Part shown: positions 1 through 8,866 of the stretch, piece by piece
How positions within the stretch are numbered: the stretch's first letter is position 1
Layout of the letters: each line of letters opens with the position of its first letter
Source of the DNA: Bryobacter aggregatus MPL3
GTDB lineage: Bacteria > Acidobacteriota > Terriglobia > Bryobacterales > Bryobacteraceae
Direction of reading: 5' to 3'
NCBI RefSeq assembly: GCF_000702445.1
Contig: NZ_JNIF01000003.1
Span: 868,001-932,000, forward strand
DNA length: 64,000 bases
Program-made: the position numbers and the translations under genes
The notes under the pieces: model-generated
Databases searched by the model: none
The model's input: only the letters and a program-made list of their open reading frames with translations
What the model was told of the DNA's origin: nothing

Positions 1-9
1 ACTCTCGCG

Positions 10-348
10 ATGATCAAGTACGGTCTCATCGGTCTCGGTGCTGCCTGTGGTGGAATGGCGCGATTTGCCATTGCCACCTCCCTCCCCCTGCCCTTCCCCT
101 GGCAGACTTTCGTCATCAATTTCACAGGTGGAGCGCTCATCGGGTTTCTTGCGAACCGGCTGCAGGGGGACAGCCGCTATTTCTGGATCACCGGCATTTG
201 CGGCGGCTACACCACTTTTTCCACCTTCTCGATTGAAGTGGTGACACTCCTCGAACAGGGCCGCTATGCGCTCGCGGCCTCCTATATCTTCATTAGTGTC
301 GCGCTCTGTGTTGCCGCCGCAGCAGCAACCTATCACTGGACCAAATGA
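10..348 (+). CDS. crcB: CrcB/FluC fluoride ion channel
   Basis: A 112-residue hydrophobic protein with four predicted membrane segments, the usual size for the CrcB/FluC family, which exports fluoride as a dual-topology dimer in the inner membrane. The N-terminal GxGAACGGMARF stretch, the WQTFVINFTGG segment and the GGYTTFSTFS segment match the family's conserved glycines, asparagine and TTFSTF motif that line the fluoride path. The stop codon overlaps the start of the next gene (ATGA), so the two are translationally coupled. No fluoride riboswitch can be judged because only nine bases precede the gene. Confidence 0.93.
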   Translation: MIKYGLIGLGAACGGMARFAIATSLPLPFPWQTFVINFTGGALIGFLANRLQGDSRYFWITGICGGYTTFSTFSIEVVTLLEQGRYALAASYIFISVALCVAAAAATYHWTK

Positions 349-1838
349 CCCGACGCGATGCGCTCGCCGCACCCTTCCTCCAGCTTGGCCGCAAGGCGAA
401 AGCACCCGTCACCGGCAGCTTTGTTCTCGATGCCTTTCCAACCGGCCACAAGCTGCGGGATCATGCATCGTTCCCAGCAGCAGCGGAACAGAAGAAGATT
501 CCGCTGGTCATCATTGGTGCGGGCATGGCCGGCCTTTCCGCCGCCTGGTGGCTGAAGAAACGTGGCTTCTCGGACTTCGTGATTCTGGAGATGGAACAAC
601 AAGCGGGGGGCAACTCGCGCTATGGCGAGAACGAGGTCTCCGCCTATCCCTGGGGTGCGCACTATGTACCGATCCCGAACCGCAATTCCCCTCTTGTACG
701 GGAACTCTTCGAGGAGATGGGCCTCATTCAGAACGGCGAGTGGAACGAACGCCATCTCTGCCACTCTCCCCAGGAGCGGCTTTTCATTCACGGCCGCTGG
801 CAGTTCGGCCTGGAGCCCGAGTTGGGCATGAATGCCAAAGCCCGGCGGGAATTCCAACGCTTTGAAGAGATCATCCAGAAGCTGCATGCCACCGGCCATT
901 GGACCATTCCGCATGCCTTAGGCAAGATCGATCCGGTGCTCGAAGCCCAATCTTTTCCAAGCTGGCTCAAGGCGAATGGCTTTGAATCGCCAGAATTGTT
1001 CTGGTACCTGGACTACTCCACCCGCGACGATTATGGCTCGTCTCTCGCGGACACCAGTGCCTGGGCCGGCCTGCATTACTTTGCAGCTCGCGACCACGAT
1101 GACAAGGGTCCGTTCACCTGGCCGGAAGGCAATGGCTGGGTGATGAAGTACTTGCGGTCCAAGGTGCAGGTGCGCCCCCAGGAGCCCGTTTACAAGGTGA
1201 GAAGCCTGGACCGTGCCTGGCAGGTGATGACACCGAAGGCAAGCTATCTGGCACAAGCCGTCATCTGGGCCGCTCCCAGCTTTCTGGCGAGCCACCTAGT
1301 CGAAGGCGCCCCCAAGGCAGACGGGTTCACCTATTCGCCCTGGGTGACAGCCAACCTCACCCTCGATCGCTTGCCCAAGGGTGGCGACACGGCCTGGGAC
1401 AACGTGATCTATGGCTCATCAAGCCTCGGTTATGTTGTTGCAACGCACCAGGATCTGGCGGTCCATCGCGAGAGAACGGTTTGGACCTGGTACAACGCAC
1501 TCGCAGAGAAGTCTCCTCGCGAGGCGCGCAAGCTGATGCTCGAAAGCACTTGGGAGTACTGGCGCGATGCAGCGCTTCACGATCTGAGCCGGCCCCACCC
1601 CGAGATCGCCGACTGTGTTGCGCGGATCGATGTCTTTCGCAATGGGCATGCCATGGTGCGGCCCACGCCAGGCTTTCTCCAGTCGGAAGCCCGTAAGGGC
1701 TTCCTCAGGAATCAGAATGGAATGTTTTATGCGCACTCGGACCTCAGCGGCATCTCGATCTTCGAGGAAGCGCAGTACCGGGGAGTCGAGGCGGCTAAGA
1801 ATGCGCTACGGCGGATCGGCGGCGGAGCAAGAGCTTAG
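345..1838 (+). CDS. FAD-dependent amine-oxidase-like oxidoreductase
   Basis: 497 residues. A dinucleotide-binding motif (GAGMAGLSAAWW) near residue 58 is followed by an acidic residue at the end of the second beta strand (ILEMEQQAGGNSR), which is typical of flavin amine oxidase/protoporphyrinogen-oxidase-like proteins. The C-terminal part (SGISIFEEAQYRGVEAAKN) resembles the last FAD-contacting helix of that fold. The N-terminus begins TRRDAL but lacks a hydrophobic h-region, so a Tat signal is not supported. It overlaps crcB by four bases and its last 44 bases overlap the convergent TerC gene. The substrate cannot be read from the sequence. Confidence 0.8.
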   Translation: MTRRDALAAPFLQLGRKAKAPVTGSFVLDAFPTGHKLRDHASFPAAAEQKKIPLVIIGAGMAGLSAAWWLKKRGFSDFVILEMEQQAGGNSRYGENEVSAYPWGAHYVPIPNRNSPLVRELFEEMGLIQNGEWNERHLCHSPQERLFIHGRWQFGLEPELGMNAKARREFQRFEEIIQKLHATGHWTIPHALGKIDPVLEAQSFPSWLKANGFESPELFWYLDYSTRDDYGSSLADTSAWAGLHYFAARDHDDKGPFTWPEGNGWVMKYLRSKVQVRPQEPVYKVRSLDRAWQVMTPKASYLAQAVIWAAPSFLASHLVEGAPKADGFTYSPWVTANLTLDRLPKGGDTAWDNVIYGSSSLGYVVATHQDLAVHRERTVWTWYNALAEKSPREARKLMLESTWEYWRDAALHDLSRPHPEIADCVARIDVFRNGHAMVRPTPGFLQSEARKGFLRNQNGMFYAHSDLSGISIFEEAQYRGVEAAKNALRRIGGGARA

Positions 1839-2487
1839 CAATCACCACCACGAGGATGGCGGCTGCAATCTGAATCGCGTAATGGGCGTATTGTCCCAGG
1901 TGGACGATCTTCAGAACTGCCGGATCCGTCAGGATCATCTCAGCGCCCACTCGACCCAGTACGGCCGAGCCCAGAATGGCGATGATCGGATAGCGGTCCA
2001 TCAACTTCGACAAAAGGCCGCTCGCGCCAACAACCAACGGAATACTCAGGCCCAGGCCAAAGATCAGCAAGCCCAGGTTGCCATGGGACGCGCCTGCCAC
2101 AGCCAGAACGTTATCGAGTGACATCGTGATATCGGCAACCAGGATCATCCACATGGCTTGCCAGATCCCGCCTGCCTGCTGAGTTGCACCTTCGTCGGGT
2201 TCTGAATCGACCAGAACCTTCACGGCGATCCAGAAGATACACAAGCCGCCGATCAGCTTTAGGTAAGGCAGGTTCAGCAGTTGCGCAACAAAAAAGGTCA
2301 GCACAATCCGCAAGGCAACGGCAAGGCCAGCGCCCAGAAGCGTCCCCAGCCGCCGTTCCTTTGCAGGCAACGACCGTACGGCCATCGCGATCACGACGGC
2401 GTTATCACCAGCAAGAACAATATCGCTCACGACGATATTGAACACGGCAAAAAGAAATTGGAGGTCTATTTCTGACCTTCCTTCCAC
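1795..2487 (-). CDS. TerC/YjbE family integral membrane protein
   Basis: 230 residues with about seven hydrophobic segments. It carries two family-defining acidic membrane motifs, SDIVLAGDNAVVIA near the N-terminus and ADITMSLDNVLAVAGAS in the middle. TerC-family proteins are linked to metal (often manganese) export or tellurite resistance. The apparent start is GTG, 22 bases inside the end of iscX, so it is the last gene of the isc operon or is read by translational coupling. No later start keeps the first helix intact. The substrate is not predictable here. Confidence 0.85.
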   Translation of the reverse strand: MEGRSEIDLQFLFAVFNIVVSDIVLAGDNAVVIAMAVRSLPAKERRLGTLLGAGLAVALRIVLTFFVAQLLNLPYLKLIGGLCIFWIAVKVLVDSEPDEGATQQAGGIWQAMWMILVADITMSLDNVLAVAGASHGNLGLLIFGLGLSIPLVVGASGLLSKLMDRYPIIAILGSAVLGRVGAEMILTDPAVLKIVHLGQYAHYAIQIAAAILVVVIAKLLLRRRSAVAHS

Positions 2488-2684
2488 TCCTCATACCAAG
2501 CCATCTGGATGGCTTCCAACTTTGCTTCGTTCGATTTCATCGGGTCATCGACGAAAGTAGGCAGTGCCACAACCAGCTTATGCAGGTCCGTAAAGCGTAC
2601 CTGCAGGGGATCGGTGCCGGGGTGGGTCTCAAACAGCTCGATGCCAATATCCTCCGCCTTATCCCAGGTGAGCTGGATCATCAT
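2466..2684 (-). CDS. iscX: IscX (YfhJ) Fe-S cluster assembly adaptor
   Basis: 72 residues, the normal IscX size. It is acidic and has the characteristic ETHPGTDPLQVRFTDLHKLV stretch and a terminal AWYEEW motif. IscX binds iron and the cysteine desulfurase IscS and tunes Fe-S assembly. The gene overlaps the end of hscA by four bases, and a ferredoxin gene, which lies between hscA and iscX in Escherichia coli, is absent here. Confidence 0.92.
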   Translation of the reverse strand: MMIQLTWDKAEDIGIELFETHPGTDPLQVRFTDLHKLVVALPTFVDDPMKSNEAKLEAIQMAWYEEWKEGQK

Positions 2685-4471
2685 ATCTTGGTCCCCTTCA
2701 ATGCGCCACGCACGGCAGTGTTCATCATATTCTCTGCCAGTTCCAGGCTCGCTTGGTCGAGCTTCTCCATCTGAGACTGGATGAGACGATGATCGTCACC
2801 ATGATATGCAAGTAGCAGCTCATTGTGAGCATGTTGGATACTTTTCTTTGTTTCCTCGGAAAGACTCGCCCAGGCATCATTTTGCTTGGCCCGTTCGAGC
2901 GCGGCCAGCATCCGATCGGCCTCGACGCGCGCTTCCCGCACCTGGCGCTCCCGTACATCCGCTTCTGCGTTGGTAATCGAACTGAGGATCATGGCTTCCA
3001 CCTGCTCGTCGGTGAGTCCATAGGAAGGCTTGACCTCAACGCTTTGCTCTTTGCCGCTGCGTAGGTCCTTGGCCGAAACATTTAAGATGCCATTCGCATC
3101 AATGAGAAACTTCACTTCCAGCCGCGCCAGACCAGCCGGCATGGGTTCGATATCTTTCAATTCAAACCGGGCCAGACTCCGGCAATCTTTCACCAGTTCC
3201 CGCTCGCCCTGGAGGACATGAACCAGCACGTTGCGTTGGCCGTCTACTCCCGTTGTGAACTGCTCCACTTCGCTTGCCGGAATGGTCGAGTTGCGATGGA
3301 TCAGCTTCGTCACCACGCCGCCCATCGTCTCAATGCCCAGGGAGAGCGGAGTGACATCCAGCAACAGGGTGTCTTTCACTTCACCAGACAGAATGCCCGC
3401 CTGTACGGCCGCGCCAAGCGCCACCACTTCATCAGGATTCAACTCGGTATGCGGCTTGGTGCGGAACAACTGCTCCACCATCGAGCGCACCAACGGAATC
3501 CGGGTCGATCCGCCCACCAGAACCACTTCATCAATCTGCTCCGGGCTGACATTTGCATCCCGCAGGCATTGGGTACAGGGGCCGAGGGTCCGCTCGAGCA
3601 AAGGCTCGATCAGGCGGTCAAAGACTTCCCGGGTCAGCACCCGCTGGTAACTCTTGCCGGCATAGCTGAACTCGATCGTGGTTTCGAGCGCAAAGCTCAG
3701 TTGCTCTTTGGAACGGATCACCGCCTGGCGTAGCATCTCCACCGCAGGCGTGCCAGATTCCAGACTCGCGCCCCACTCGGAAGCAAGGTCTTCCTGGGCA
3801 ATCGCGAGCAGGAGCGCATCGATGTCATCGCCCCCCAGATGCGTGTCGCCATGGGTCGCCAGAACTTCAAAAATGCCGTCCTGCAGCTTGAGGATGGAGA
3901 TATCGAAGGTGCCGCCGCCCAAATCGTAAACCGCAACAATACCTTGCTTCCGCTTGTCGAGCCCATAGGCCAAAGCGGCGGCAGTGGGTTCATTCACCAG
4001 ACGGAGCACGTCGAGACCAGCAATTCGGCCAGCATCCTTTGTCGCCTGGCGCTGTGCATCGTTGAAGTACGCAGGAACGGTGATCACCGCCTTGCTCACC
4101 TCTTCACCAAAGAACAACTCGGCATTGTTCTTGATCTCCCGCAAGACATAGGCCGCAGCTTCAGGCGGCGTAATGGTGCGGGAGCCAATGATCAGCCCGT
4201 CCGAGGCCTGGTCCATGGACCGTTTGGTGGAGTAGAGCGTATGATCGGGATCTGTGCTCAGACGGGCTTTTGCCGCATCCCCAGCGATGTAGGTGCCGTC
4301 CGGCAGGAGCGAGATGACGCTAGGGACAATCCGTCCACCTTGCGCCGTGGGGATAATTTCGGGGCCGGTGAAATCCATGAAGGCACCCAGGCTATTGGTG
4401 GTGCCGAGATCGATGCCGATGATACGGTCTACTTTGGCGTCAGCGCCAAAGTCAATTTGAAAGGTACCCAT
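2681..4471 (-). CDS. hscA: HscA, Hsp70-type chaperone for Fe-S assembly
   Basis: 596 residues, shorter than DnaK and typical of HscA. The ATPase domain starts with GIDLGTTNSLGAF and contains VPAYFNDAQRQATKDAG, VNEPTAAALAYG, the phosphate loop DLGGGTFDISIL and VLVGGSTRIP. The substrate-binding domain follows from about residue 370. HscA binds the LPPVK motif of IscU and drives cluster release in an ATP-dependent cycle with HscB. It starts inside the last 20 bases of hscB, which shows tight operon packing. Confidence 0.96.
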   Translation of the reverse strand: MGTFQIDFGADAKVDRIIGIDLGTTNSLGAFMDFTGPEIIPTAQGGRIVPSVISLLPDGTYIAGDAAKARLSTDPDHTLYSTKRSMDQASDGLIIGSRTITPPEAAAYVLREIKNNAELFFGEEVSKAVITVPAYFNDAQRQATKDAGRIAGLDVLRLVNEPTAAALAYGLDKRKQGIVAVYDLGGGTFDISILKLQDGIFEVLATHGDTHLGGDDIDALLLAIAQEDLASEWGASLESGTPAVEMLRQAVIRSKEQLSFALETTIEFSYAGKSYQRVLTREVFDRLIEPLLERTLGPCTQCLRDANVSPEQIDEVVLVGGSTRIPLVRSMVEQLFRTKPHTELNPDEVVALGAAVQAGILSGEVKDTLLLDVTPLSLGIETMGGVVTKLIHRNSTIPASEVEQFTTGVDGQRNVLVHVLQGERELVKDCRSLARFELKDIEPMPAGLARLEVKFLIDANGILNVSAKDLRSGKEQSVEVKPSYGLTDEQVEAMILSSITNAEADVRERQVREARVEADRMLAALERAKQNDAWASLSEETKKSIQHAHNELLLAYHGDDHRLIQSQMEKLDQASLELAENMMNTAVRGALKGTKI

Positions 4472-4982
4472 TCACATCCCTGAGGAGATTTTGTATGTAG
4501 CGACGGCGGTTCAACAGCGCCCGGATCGGCTTCAAAGACTCTTCTCCGGGAGCGGCATCGTAGGCGGTGAACAACTTGTCCAACTCGATACTGGACTGAG
4601 CGAGCATGGCCTCAAAGTTGTCCCGGGCCGTAGTCAATTGCGGACGAGCCGATTCATCTCCCGCCTTTAACTCCTCCAGCGCCATGTTCAACTCAAAGAC
4701 CTCTTCCAACAGCTCAGGAGGCACATCCTTCGTGCCTTGCAGGCTGATGTCGAAGCCGCCTTGCTTGAGGACATACTCGGCACGGGCCAGCGGATCGCGC
4801 AACGTACGATAGGCATCGTTGAGTAACGAACTCTCGAGCAGCGCCGCATCGCGGACACTCGCCTCGGCGCGCGCAAAGCGATCCGGGTGTAGTTCGCGGC
4901 TGCGCTGATAAAACAGTTGTTGCAGCTCGTTTCGATCGAGCTGCAACTTTGGGTCGAGACCCAGAACGCGATAGTAATCCAT
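4452..4982 (-). CDS. hscB: HscB, J-domain co-chaperone for Fe-S assembly
   Basis: About 176 residues from the ATG that begins MDYYRVLGL. An upstream in-frame extension of 24 residues is possible but would run into iscA and has no family match. The J domain has HPD at residues 32-34, and the C-terminal three-helix region that holds IscU follows from about residue 75. HscB presents IscU to HscA and stimulates ATP hydrolysis. It lies four bases after iscA and overlaps hscA. Confidence 0.93.
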   Translation of the reverse strand: MDYYRVLGLDPKLQLDRNELQQLFYQRSRELHPDRFARAEASVRDAALLESSLLNDAYRTLRDPLARAEYVLKQGGFDISLQGTKDVPPELLEEVFELNMALEELKAGDESARPQLTTARDNFEAMLAQSSIELDKLFTAYDAAPGEESLKPIRALLNRRRYIQNLLRDVNGYLSN

Positions 4983-4986
4983 CTGA

Positions 4987-5340
4987 CTAGGAGGAGAAAG
5001 AAGTGCCACAACCACAGCTCTTGCTGGCGTTGGGGTTGATGAACTCAAAGCCACTTTGCATGAGGCTCTCTTTGTAATCGAGAATCATGCCCTTGAGAAA
5101 GAGCATGCTCTTCGGATCGACCCAGACATGCACGTCGCCATAGTCAAAAACATGGTCCGTCGCGCGCGGCTTGGTGTCGAACTTGAACTGATAACTGAGA
5201 CCAGAGCAACCGCCGCCGAGCACACCCAGGCGAAGACCGCCGCTCACACCCTGCTTGGCAAAGGCATCGCGGATCTTCGAAATCGCCTTCGGGGTGACTT
5301 CGATCAGTTTCTCTGTGGTCTGTTCAGCAGTTGGGGTCAT
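4987..5340 (-). CDS. iscA: IscA-type A-type Fe-S carrier
   Basis: 117 residues from the ATG whose first four bases (ATGA) overlap the iscU stop; the longer open frame upstream is an iscU shadow. The three cluster-ligating cysteines of A-type carriers are present: Cys45 in GGGCSGLSY, and Cys109 and Cys111 in the C-terminal CGCG. The protein receives or donates Fe-S clusters downstream of IscU. The long N-terminus before the beta domain and the SxSCGCG tail could also fit ErpA, but its place in the isc operon favours IscA. Confidence 0.93.
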   Translation of the reverse strand: MTPTAEQTTEKLIEVTPKAISKIRDAFAKQGVSGGLRLGVLGGGCSGLSYQFKFDTKPRATDHVFDYGDVHVWVDPKSMLFLKGMILDYKESLMQSGFEFINPNASKSCGCGTSFSS

Positions 5341-5738
5341 ACAAGTGCCGGTGTGGAAACAGCTTTCTTTTTGTAATCGGTGATCGCCGCCTTGATGGCG
5401 TCTTCGGCAAGCACGGAGCAATGGACCTTCACGGGTGGCAGAGCCAGCTCGTTGACGATCTCCGTGTTCTTGATTTCCATCGCCTGGTCGACAGTCTTGC
5501 CCTTCAGCCACTCGGTGGCGAGGCTCGAGCTGGCAATGGCGGAACCACAACCAAAGGTCTTGAACTTCGCGTCTTCGATGATGCCGGAGATCGGGTCCAC
5601 CTTGATCTGCAACTTCATAACGTCGCCACACTCAGGGGCGCCCACCATGCCGGTGCCGACATGCGGATCGTTCTTGTCCATCGAACCGACGTTGCGCGGA
5701 TTGGTGTAGTGATCTACTACTTTTTCGGAATATGCCAT
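5337..5738 (-). CDS. iscU: IscU Fe-S cluster scaffold
   Basis: 133 residues with the complete active site: Cys37 and Asp39 in APECGD, Cys64 in FGCGSAIASSS and Cys107 in VKVHCSVLAE. The HscA recognition motif LPPVK lies just before Cys107. IscU assembles 2Fe-2S clusters from sulfur delivered by IscS. A 24-base gap separates it from iscS, with an AGGAGAACG ribosome-binding site in the gap. Confidence 0.97.
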   Translation of the reverse strand: MAYSEKVVDHYTNPRNVGSMDKNDPHVGTGMVGAPECGDVMKLQIKVDPISGIIEDAKFKTFGCGSAIASSSLATEWLKGKTVDQAMEIKNTEIVNELALPPVKVHCSVLAEDAIKAAITDYKKKAVSTPALV

Positions 5739-5762
5739 TTTCGTTCTCCTAGACTAAAACTT

Positions 5763-6977
5763 TTAGTGGGCGGTCCATTCGACCTTCGAAAGATCGATGC
5801 CTTCTTTGAACATCTCCCACAGAGGCGATAGTTCACGAAGCTTGGTCACAACTTCAATCATCTTCTTGGCCACATAATCGATCTCTTCATCGGTGTTGAA
5901 ACGGCCGATGCCAAAACGGATGGAAGTATGGGCCAGATCGTCGCCCAGGCCGAGAGCCTTGAGCACATAGCTGGGTTCGAGAGTGGCCGAGGTGCAAGCA
6001 GAACCCGAGGACACCGCTACATCATTGATACCCATCAGCAAGCTTTCACCTTCGACATAGGCAAAGCTCATGTTCAGATTGTGGGGCAGGCGATGCTCCA
6101 TCGTGCCATTGATGTAGGTCTCCTCAAGAGCGCCTTCGAGTGTCGCCTTCAAGCGGTCGCGCATCGCGCGGTGCTTCGGCATCTCGGTGTCCATCAACTG
6201 GTGGCACAGCTCCGCAGCCTTCCCGAAACCAACGATGCCCGGAACGTTCAGCGTGCCCGAACGCATGCCGCGCTCATGACCACCGCCATCCATCTGGGCA
6301 GAAATCTGCACCCGCGGGTTACGGCGGCGCACATAGAGAGCGCCCACGCCCTTGGGGCCATACATCTTATGAGCGGTGAGGCTCATGATGTCGATATTGT
6401 CTTTGATCACGTTCACCGGAATCTTACCGGCAGCCTGCACACCATCGGTGTGGAAGAGAACATTCTTCTCTTTGCAAATCTTGCCGATCTCGGTGACATT
6501 CTGGATGACGCCGATCTCGTTGTTGGCATACATGATGCTGACCAGAATGGTCTTGTCGGTGATCGCATCGCGCAGCATATCGAGATCGATCAGGCCGGAG
6601 CCCTGCAAAGGCAGATAGGTCACCCGGCAGCCCTGCTTCTCGAGATGCTTGCAGGTATCGAGAACGGCCTTGTGCTCGGTGGCAGCAGTGATGATGTGGT
6701 TGCCGCGCTCGGCATACATCTCGGCCACGCCCTTGATGGCAAGGTTATTCGATTCGGTCGCACCGCTGGTGAAGATGATCTCTTTGGAATTGGCGCCAAT
6801 CAATTTGGCGATCTGTTCGCGCGCGAGATCGACACCTTCCTCGGCAACCCAGCCAAAGCTGTGGTTGCGACTGGCCGCATTGCCAAAGTATTCGGTGAAG
6901 AAGGGCAGCATCGCTTCGACGACGCGGGGATCGCACTGCGTAGTGGCGTGATTATCGAGATAAATCGGGAGCTTCAT
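5763..6977 (-). CDS. iscS: IscS cysteine desulfurase
   Basis: 404 residues, full length for group I NifS/IscS enzymes. The start is [15 protein letters not shown]. The pyridoxal-phosphate lysine lies in [11 protein letters not shown], and the persulfide-forming cysteine sits on the flexible loop [14 protein letters not shown], the long-loop arrangement of IscS rather than SufS. It moves sulfur from cysteine to IscU and other acceptors. It lies 18 bases after iscR and is the first enzyme gene of the operon. Confidence 0.97.
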   Translation of the reverse strand: MKLPIYLDNHATTQCDPRVVEAMLPFFTEYFGNAASRNHSFGWVAEEGVDLAREQIAKLIGANSKEIIFTSGATESNNLAIKGVAEMYAERGNHIITAATEHKAVLDTCKHLEKQGCRVTYLPLQGSGLIDLDMLRDAITDKTILVSIMYANNEIGVIQNVTEIGKICKEKNVLFHTDGVQAAGKIPVNVIKDNIDIMSLTAHKMYGPKGVGALYVRRRNPRVQISAQMDGGGHERGMRSGTLNVPGIVGFGKAAELCHQLMDTEMPKHRAMRDRLKATLEGALEETYINGTMEHRLPHNLNMSFAYVEGESLLMGINDVAVSSGSACTSATLEPSYVLKALGLGDDLAHTSIRFGIGRFNTDEEIDYVAKKMIEVVTKLRELSPLWEMFKEGIDLSKVEWTAH

Positions 6978-6995
6978 TATGGTTCTTGTCAGTCT

Positions 6996-7517
6996 CTAAC
7001 TGGGCAGGATGTTGAGGATTGAGCCTGAGCCCGGAATTGGATTGCGGGCGCCGGGAGGGGGATTGCCACCGCCCTCAGGCATAGGATCATCTTTTGTCAG
7101 GGCTTCTATGGAGATGCTTTCGAGCAGCTTGAGGATGCTTTCATGCACTTTCCGGAGAGGCTCTTTGACCGTGCAACTGCCAGACTGGTCGCAGCGATCA
7201 TGCGTAAAACAAGCGGTGAGGATCACAGGGCCGTCGACGGCTCGGATCACTTCGAGAACACTCATCTGATTAGCGTCCCGGGCCAGTTTGTATCCGCCAT
7301 TGGTACCCTGGACACTGGTGAGAAAACCCGTCTTCCCTAACTTCTGCAGCACCTTAGACAGGATCGGAAGTGGGATGTGATAGGTTTCTGAGATTTCCTT
7401 GGCGCTTGCAGAACGATGCGCCACAGGATTTGGGTTCGCTTCGCTCAAATGCTCGCACATGGCCAGATGGCGCAGGGCAATCAGGCTGTAATCGGCTTTT
7501 TTTGTGAGCTTCAGCAT
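6996..7517 (-). CDS. iscR: IscR-like Rrf2-family Fe-S regulator
   Basis: 173 residues. A winged helix-turn-helix of the Rrf2 type (residues 1-85, with SVQGTNGGYKLAR) is followed by the cluster-binding cysteines 103, 109 and 115 spaced CX5CX5C. The last 30 residues are Pro/Gly-rich and have no known role. IscR-type proteins sense Fe-S status and repress their own operon, and the palindrome just upstream fits this. The gene heads the isc operon. Confidence 0.93.
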   Translation of the reverse strand: MLKLTKKADYSLIALRHLAMCEHLSEANPNPVAHRSASAKEISETYHIPLPILSKVLQKLGKTGFLTSVQGTNGGYKLARDANQMSVLEVIRAVDGPVILTACFTHDRCDQSGSCTVKEPLRKVHESILKLLESISIEALTKDDPMPEGGGNPPPGARNPIPGSGSILNILPS

Positions 7518-7524
7518 AGAAATT

Positions 7525-7539
7525 GGACAGATTATGTCC
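7525..7539. promoter_or_regulatory. palindromic operator at iscR
   Basis: A perfect inverted repeat, GGACA-N5-TGTCC, lies eight bases upstream of the iscR start codon, between the -10 box and the ATG. Its position over the transcription start fits autorepression by IscR or another Rrf2 protein. Operator identity is inferred from position and symmetry only. Confidence 0.6.
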
Positions 7540-7546
7540 TATTTGC

Positions 7547-7575
7547 ATTGTACTGCCCACCGGGGGGTACGTCAA
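7547..7575 (-). promoter_or_regulatory. sigma-70-type promoter of the isc operon
   Basis: On the minus strand, a -35 box TTGACG (7570-7575) and a -10 box TACAAT (7547-7552) are separated by 17 bases, which is near consensus. The expected start site falls at the edge of the GGACA/TGTCC palindrome, so repressor binding there would block RNA polymerase. Confidence 0.7.
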
Positions 7576-7608
7576 GGCCACAAAATGGCTCCAGAACGGA
7601 AAGGCCTC

Positions 7609-8757
7609 TTATTGCAGCTTACCCGAGAATGGAACATCATCCACGGTGATCCGGATCCGGTAGGGCATGAACGCACTCTTGTCCTGAAAAGGATAGAGTT
7701 TGCGCTGGAGCAGCCAGAGAGATGCCTGGCCAGGATCGATGACATCGCTGTCGTTCGACCCAAAATGATCGAGAAGATCATAGGAGAGAGTTCCGCGATA
7801 GCTGCCATCGGGTTGTCCAAAGAATGTAGAGATCCGGACTTCAATCCCCTGGATGCTGCCGATTCCGAAAGCAAGCGGATCGCCGGCCAATCGAGCCGGA
7901 TTCTCCTGAAAGGCGAAGGTAATCCCGGTTGCAAACTTCCGGAGAGGTTCTGGTTGCCCCTCCCCTTCCTGCAATTGGCTGACGTCGATATCCGCGCCTG
8001 CCGGAGCTTTGGAGGCAAGATCCTGGAGCCCTTCCTGCAGCGCGATCACCAACCGTTCGTGATTGGCAACAAAGGCTTTATCCCCTGCCACCTGGGTTGA
8101 CCAGAAGTCGCCTTTCCCCAATTGACGAATGAATCCGGGAGGAGCGTGCCGGTTGGAGAGAAAGAAAAGGCCCAGCTCTCGTGGGTTGGCCCCGCCGCCG
8201 GACAGAAAAGCCAACAGCGCCGCCTTGGCCAAAGTTTCAGTGCCAGGAGCCAGGGCCCGTGCGCGGATCTCAGCAGAAATGCGATTCACCCGGCCAAACT
8301 CCAGATCCTGTGCGGCTGGTAGAGGAGGCAATGGATCGTCCTGCTTCTTGATGACAAGCGGGGTCTGGAGCGATCGGAACGTAAACCGCCGCTTGGCGGC
8401 TGGATCGACAGGCAGCGTGCGGGGAGCACGCGGACGAGACTCCAGTTCGCCATCGAGCCTTTTCAGCGTCACAGGCCCCACCCGGCCATCCCACTCCAAT
8501 GCGTTGGCTGGAAAGGCGCGCTTTTGGAACTGAATCACACCCAAACGAGTTTCTTCGCCATACACGCCATCGGGCTCACCGCCATTACCGGCCGCAAAAG
8601 ATCGCCCCATAGGAATCCCGAGAAACGCCAGTGCTTTCTGAATTCTCCGGACTGCATCCACTTCATCCCGTGGCGGGGCGGGGCGAATTGGAGCGCCTCC
8701 ATTCGACACAGCTTCAAGACGTAAATTACCGGAAAGAATCTCGGATCGAAGAGCCAC
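7609..8757 (-). CDS. peptidoglycan-binding-domain protein
   Basis: 382 residues from a GTG start. Residues about 33-102 match the PG_binding_1 fold (VRRIQKALAFLGIP, then DGVYGEETRLGVIQFQKR, then WDGRVGPVTLKRLD). No signal peptide is visible. The remaining 280 residues are not recognised. They contain a DFWSTQVAGDKAFVANHERL stretch and a C-terminal beta-rich segment. It is probably a cell-wall-associated or lysozyme-inhibitor-like protein, but the catalytic role, if any, is unknown. Confidence 0.65.
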   Translation of the reverse strand: MALRSEILSGNLRLEAVSNGGAPIRPAPPRDEVDAVRRIQKALAFLGIPMGRSFAAGNGGEPDGVYGEETRLGVIQFQKRAFPANALEWDGRVGPVTLKRLDGELESRPRAPRTLPVDPAAKRRFTFRSLQTPLVIKKQDDPLPPLPAAQDLEFGRVNRISAEIRARALAPGTETLAKAALLAFLSGGGANPRELGLFFLSNRHAPPGFIRQLGKGDFWSTQVAGDKAFVANHERLVIALQEGLQDLASKAPAGADIDVSQLQEGEGQPEPLRKFATGITFAFQENPARLAGDPLAFGIGSIQGIEVRISTFFGQPDGSYRGTLSYDLLDHFGSNDSDVIDPGQASLWLLQRKLYPFQDKSAFMPYRIRITVDDVPFSGKLQ

Positions 8758-8866
8758 GGCGGCAGATTAACATAATGAGAAATCTGAAAAACCGGGTTCC
8801 AATTTTGAGAAGGGCCGGACTGGAAAGCCCACCGGGAAGCGGTCCATCCGTCCCAAGAAAACGTAC

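Noticed and set aside
345-430. Tat signal peptide on the FAD oxidoreductase
   Set aside because: TRRDAL resembles the twin-arginine motif, but no hydrophobic stretch follows.
5928-7022. 364-codon plus-strand open frame opposite iscS
   Set aside because: Shadow of iscS: composition is abnormal and no ribosome-binding site or motif is present.
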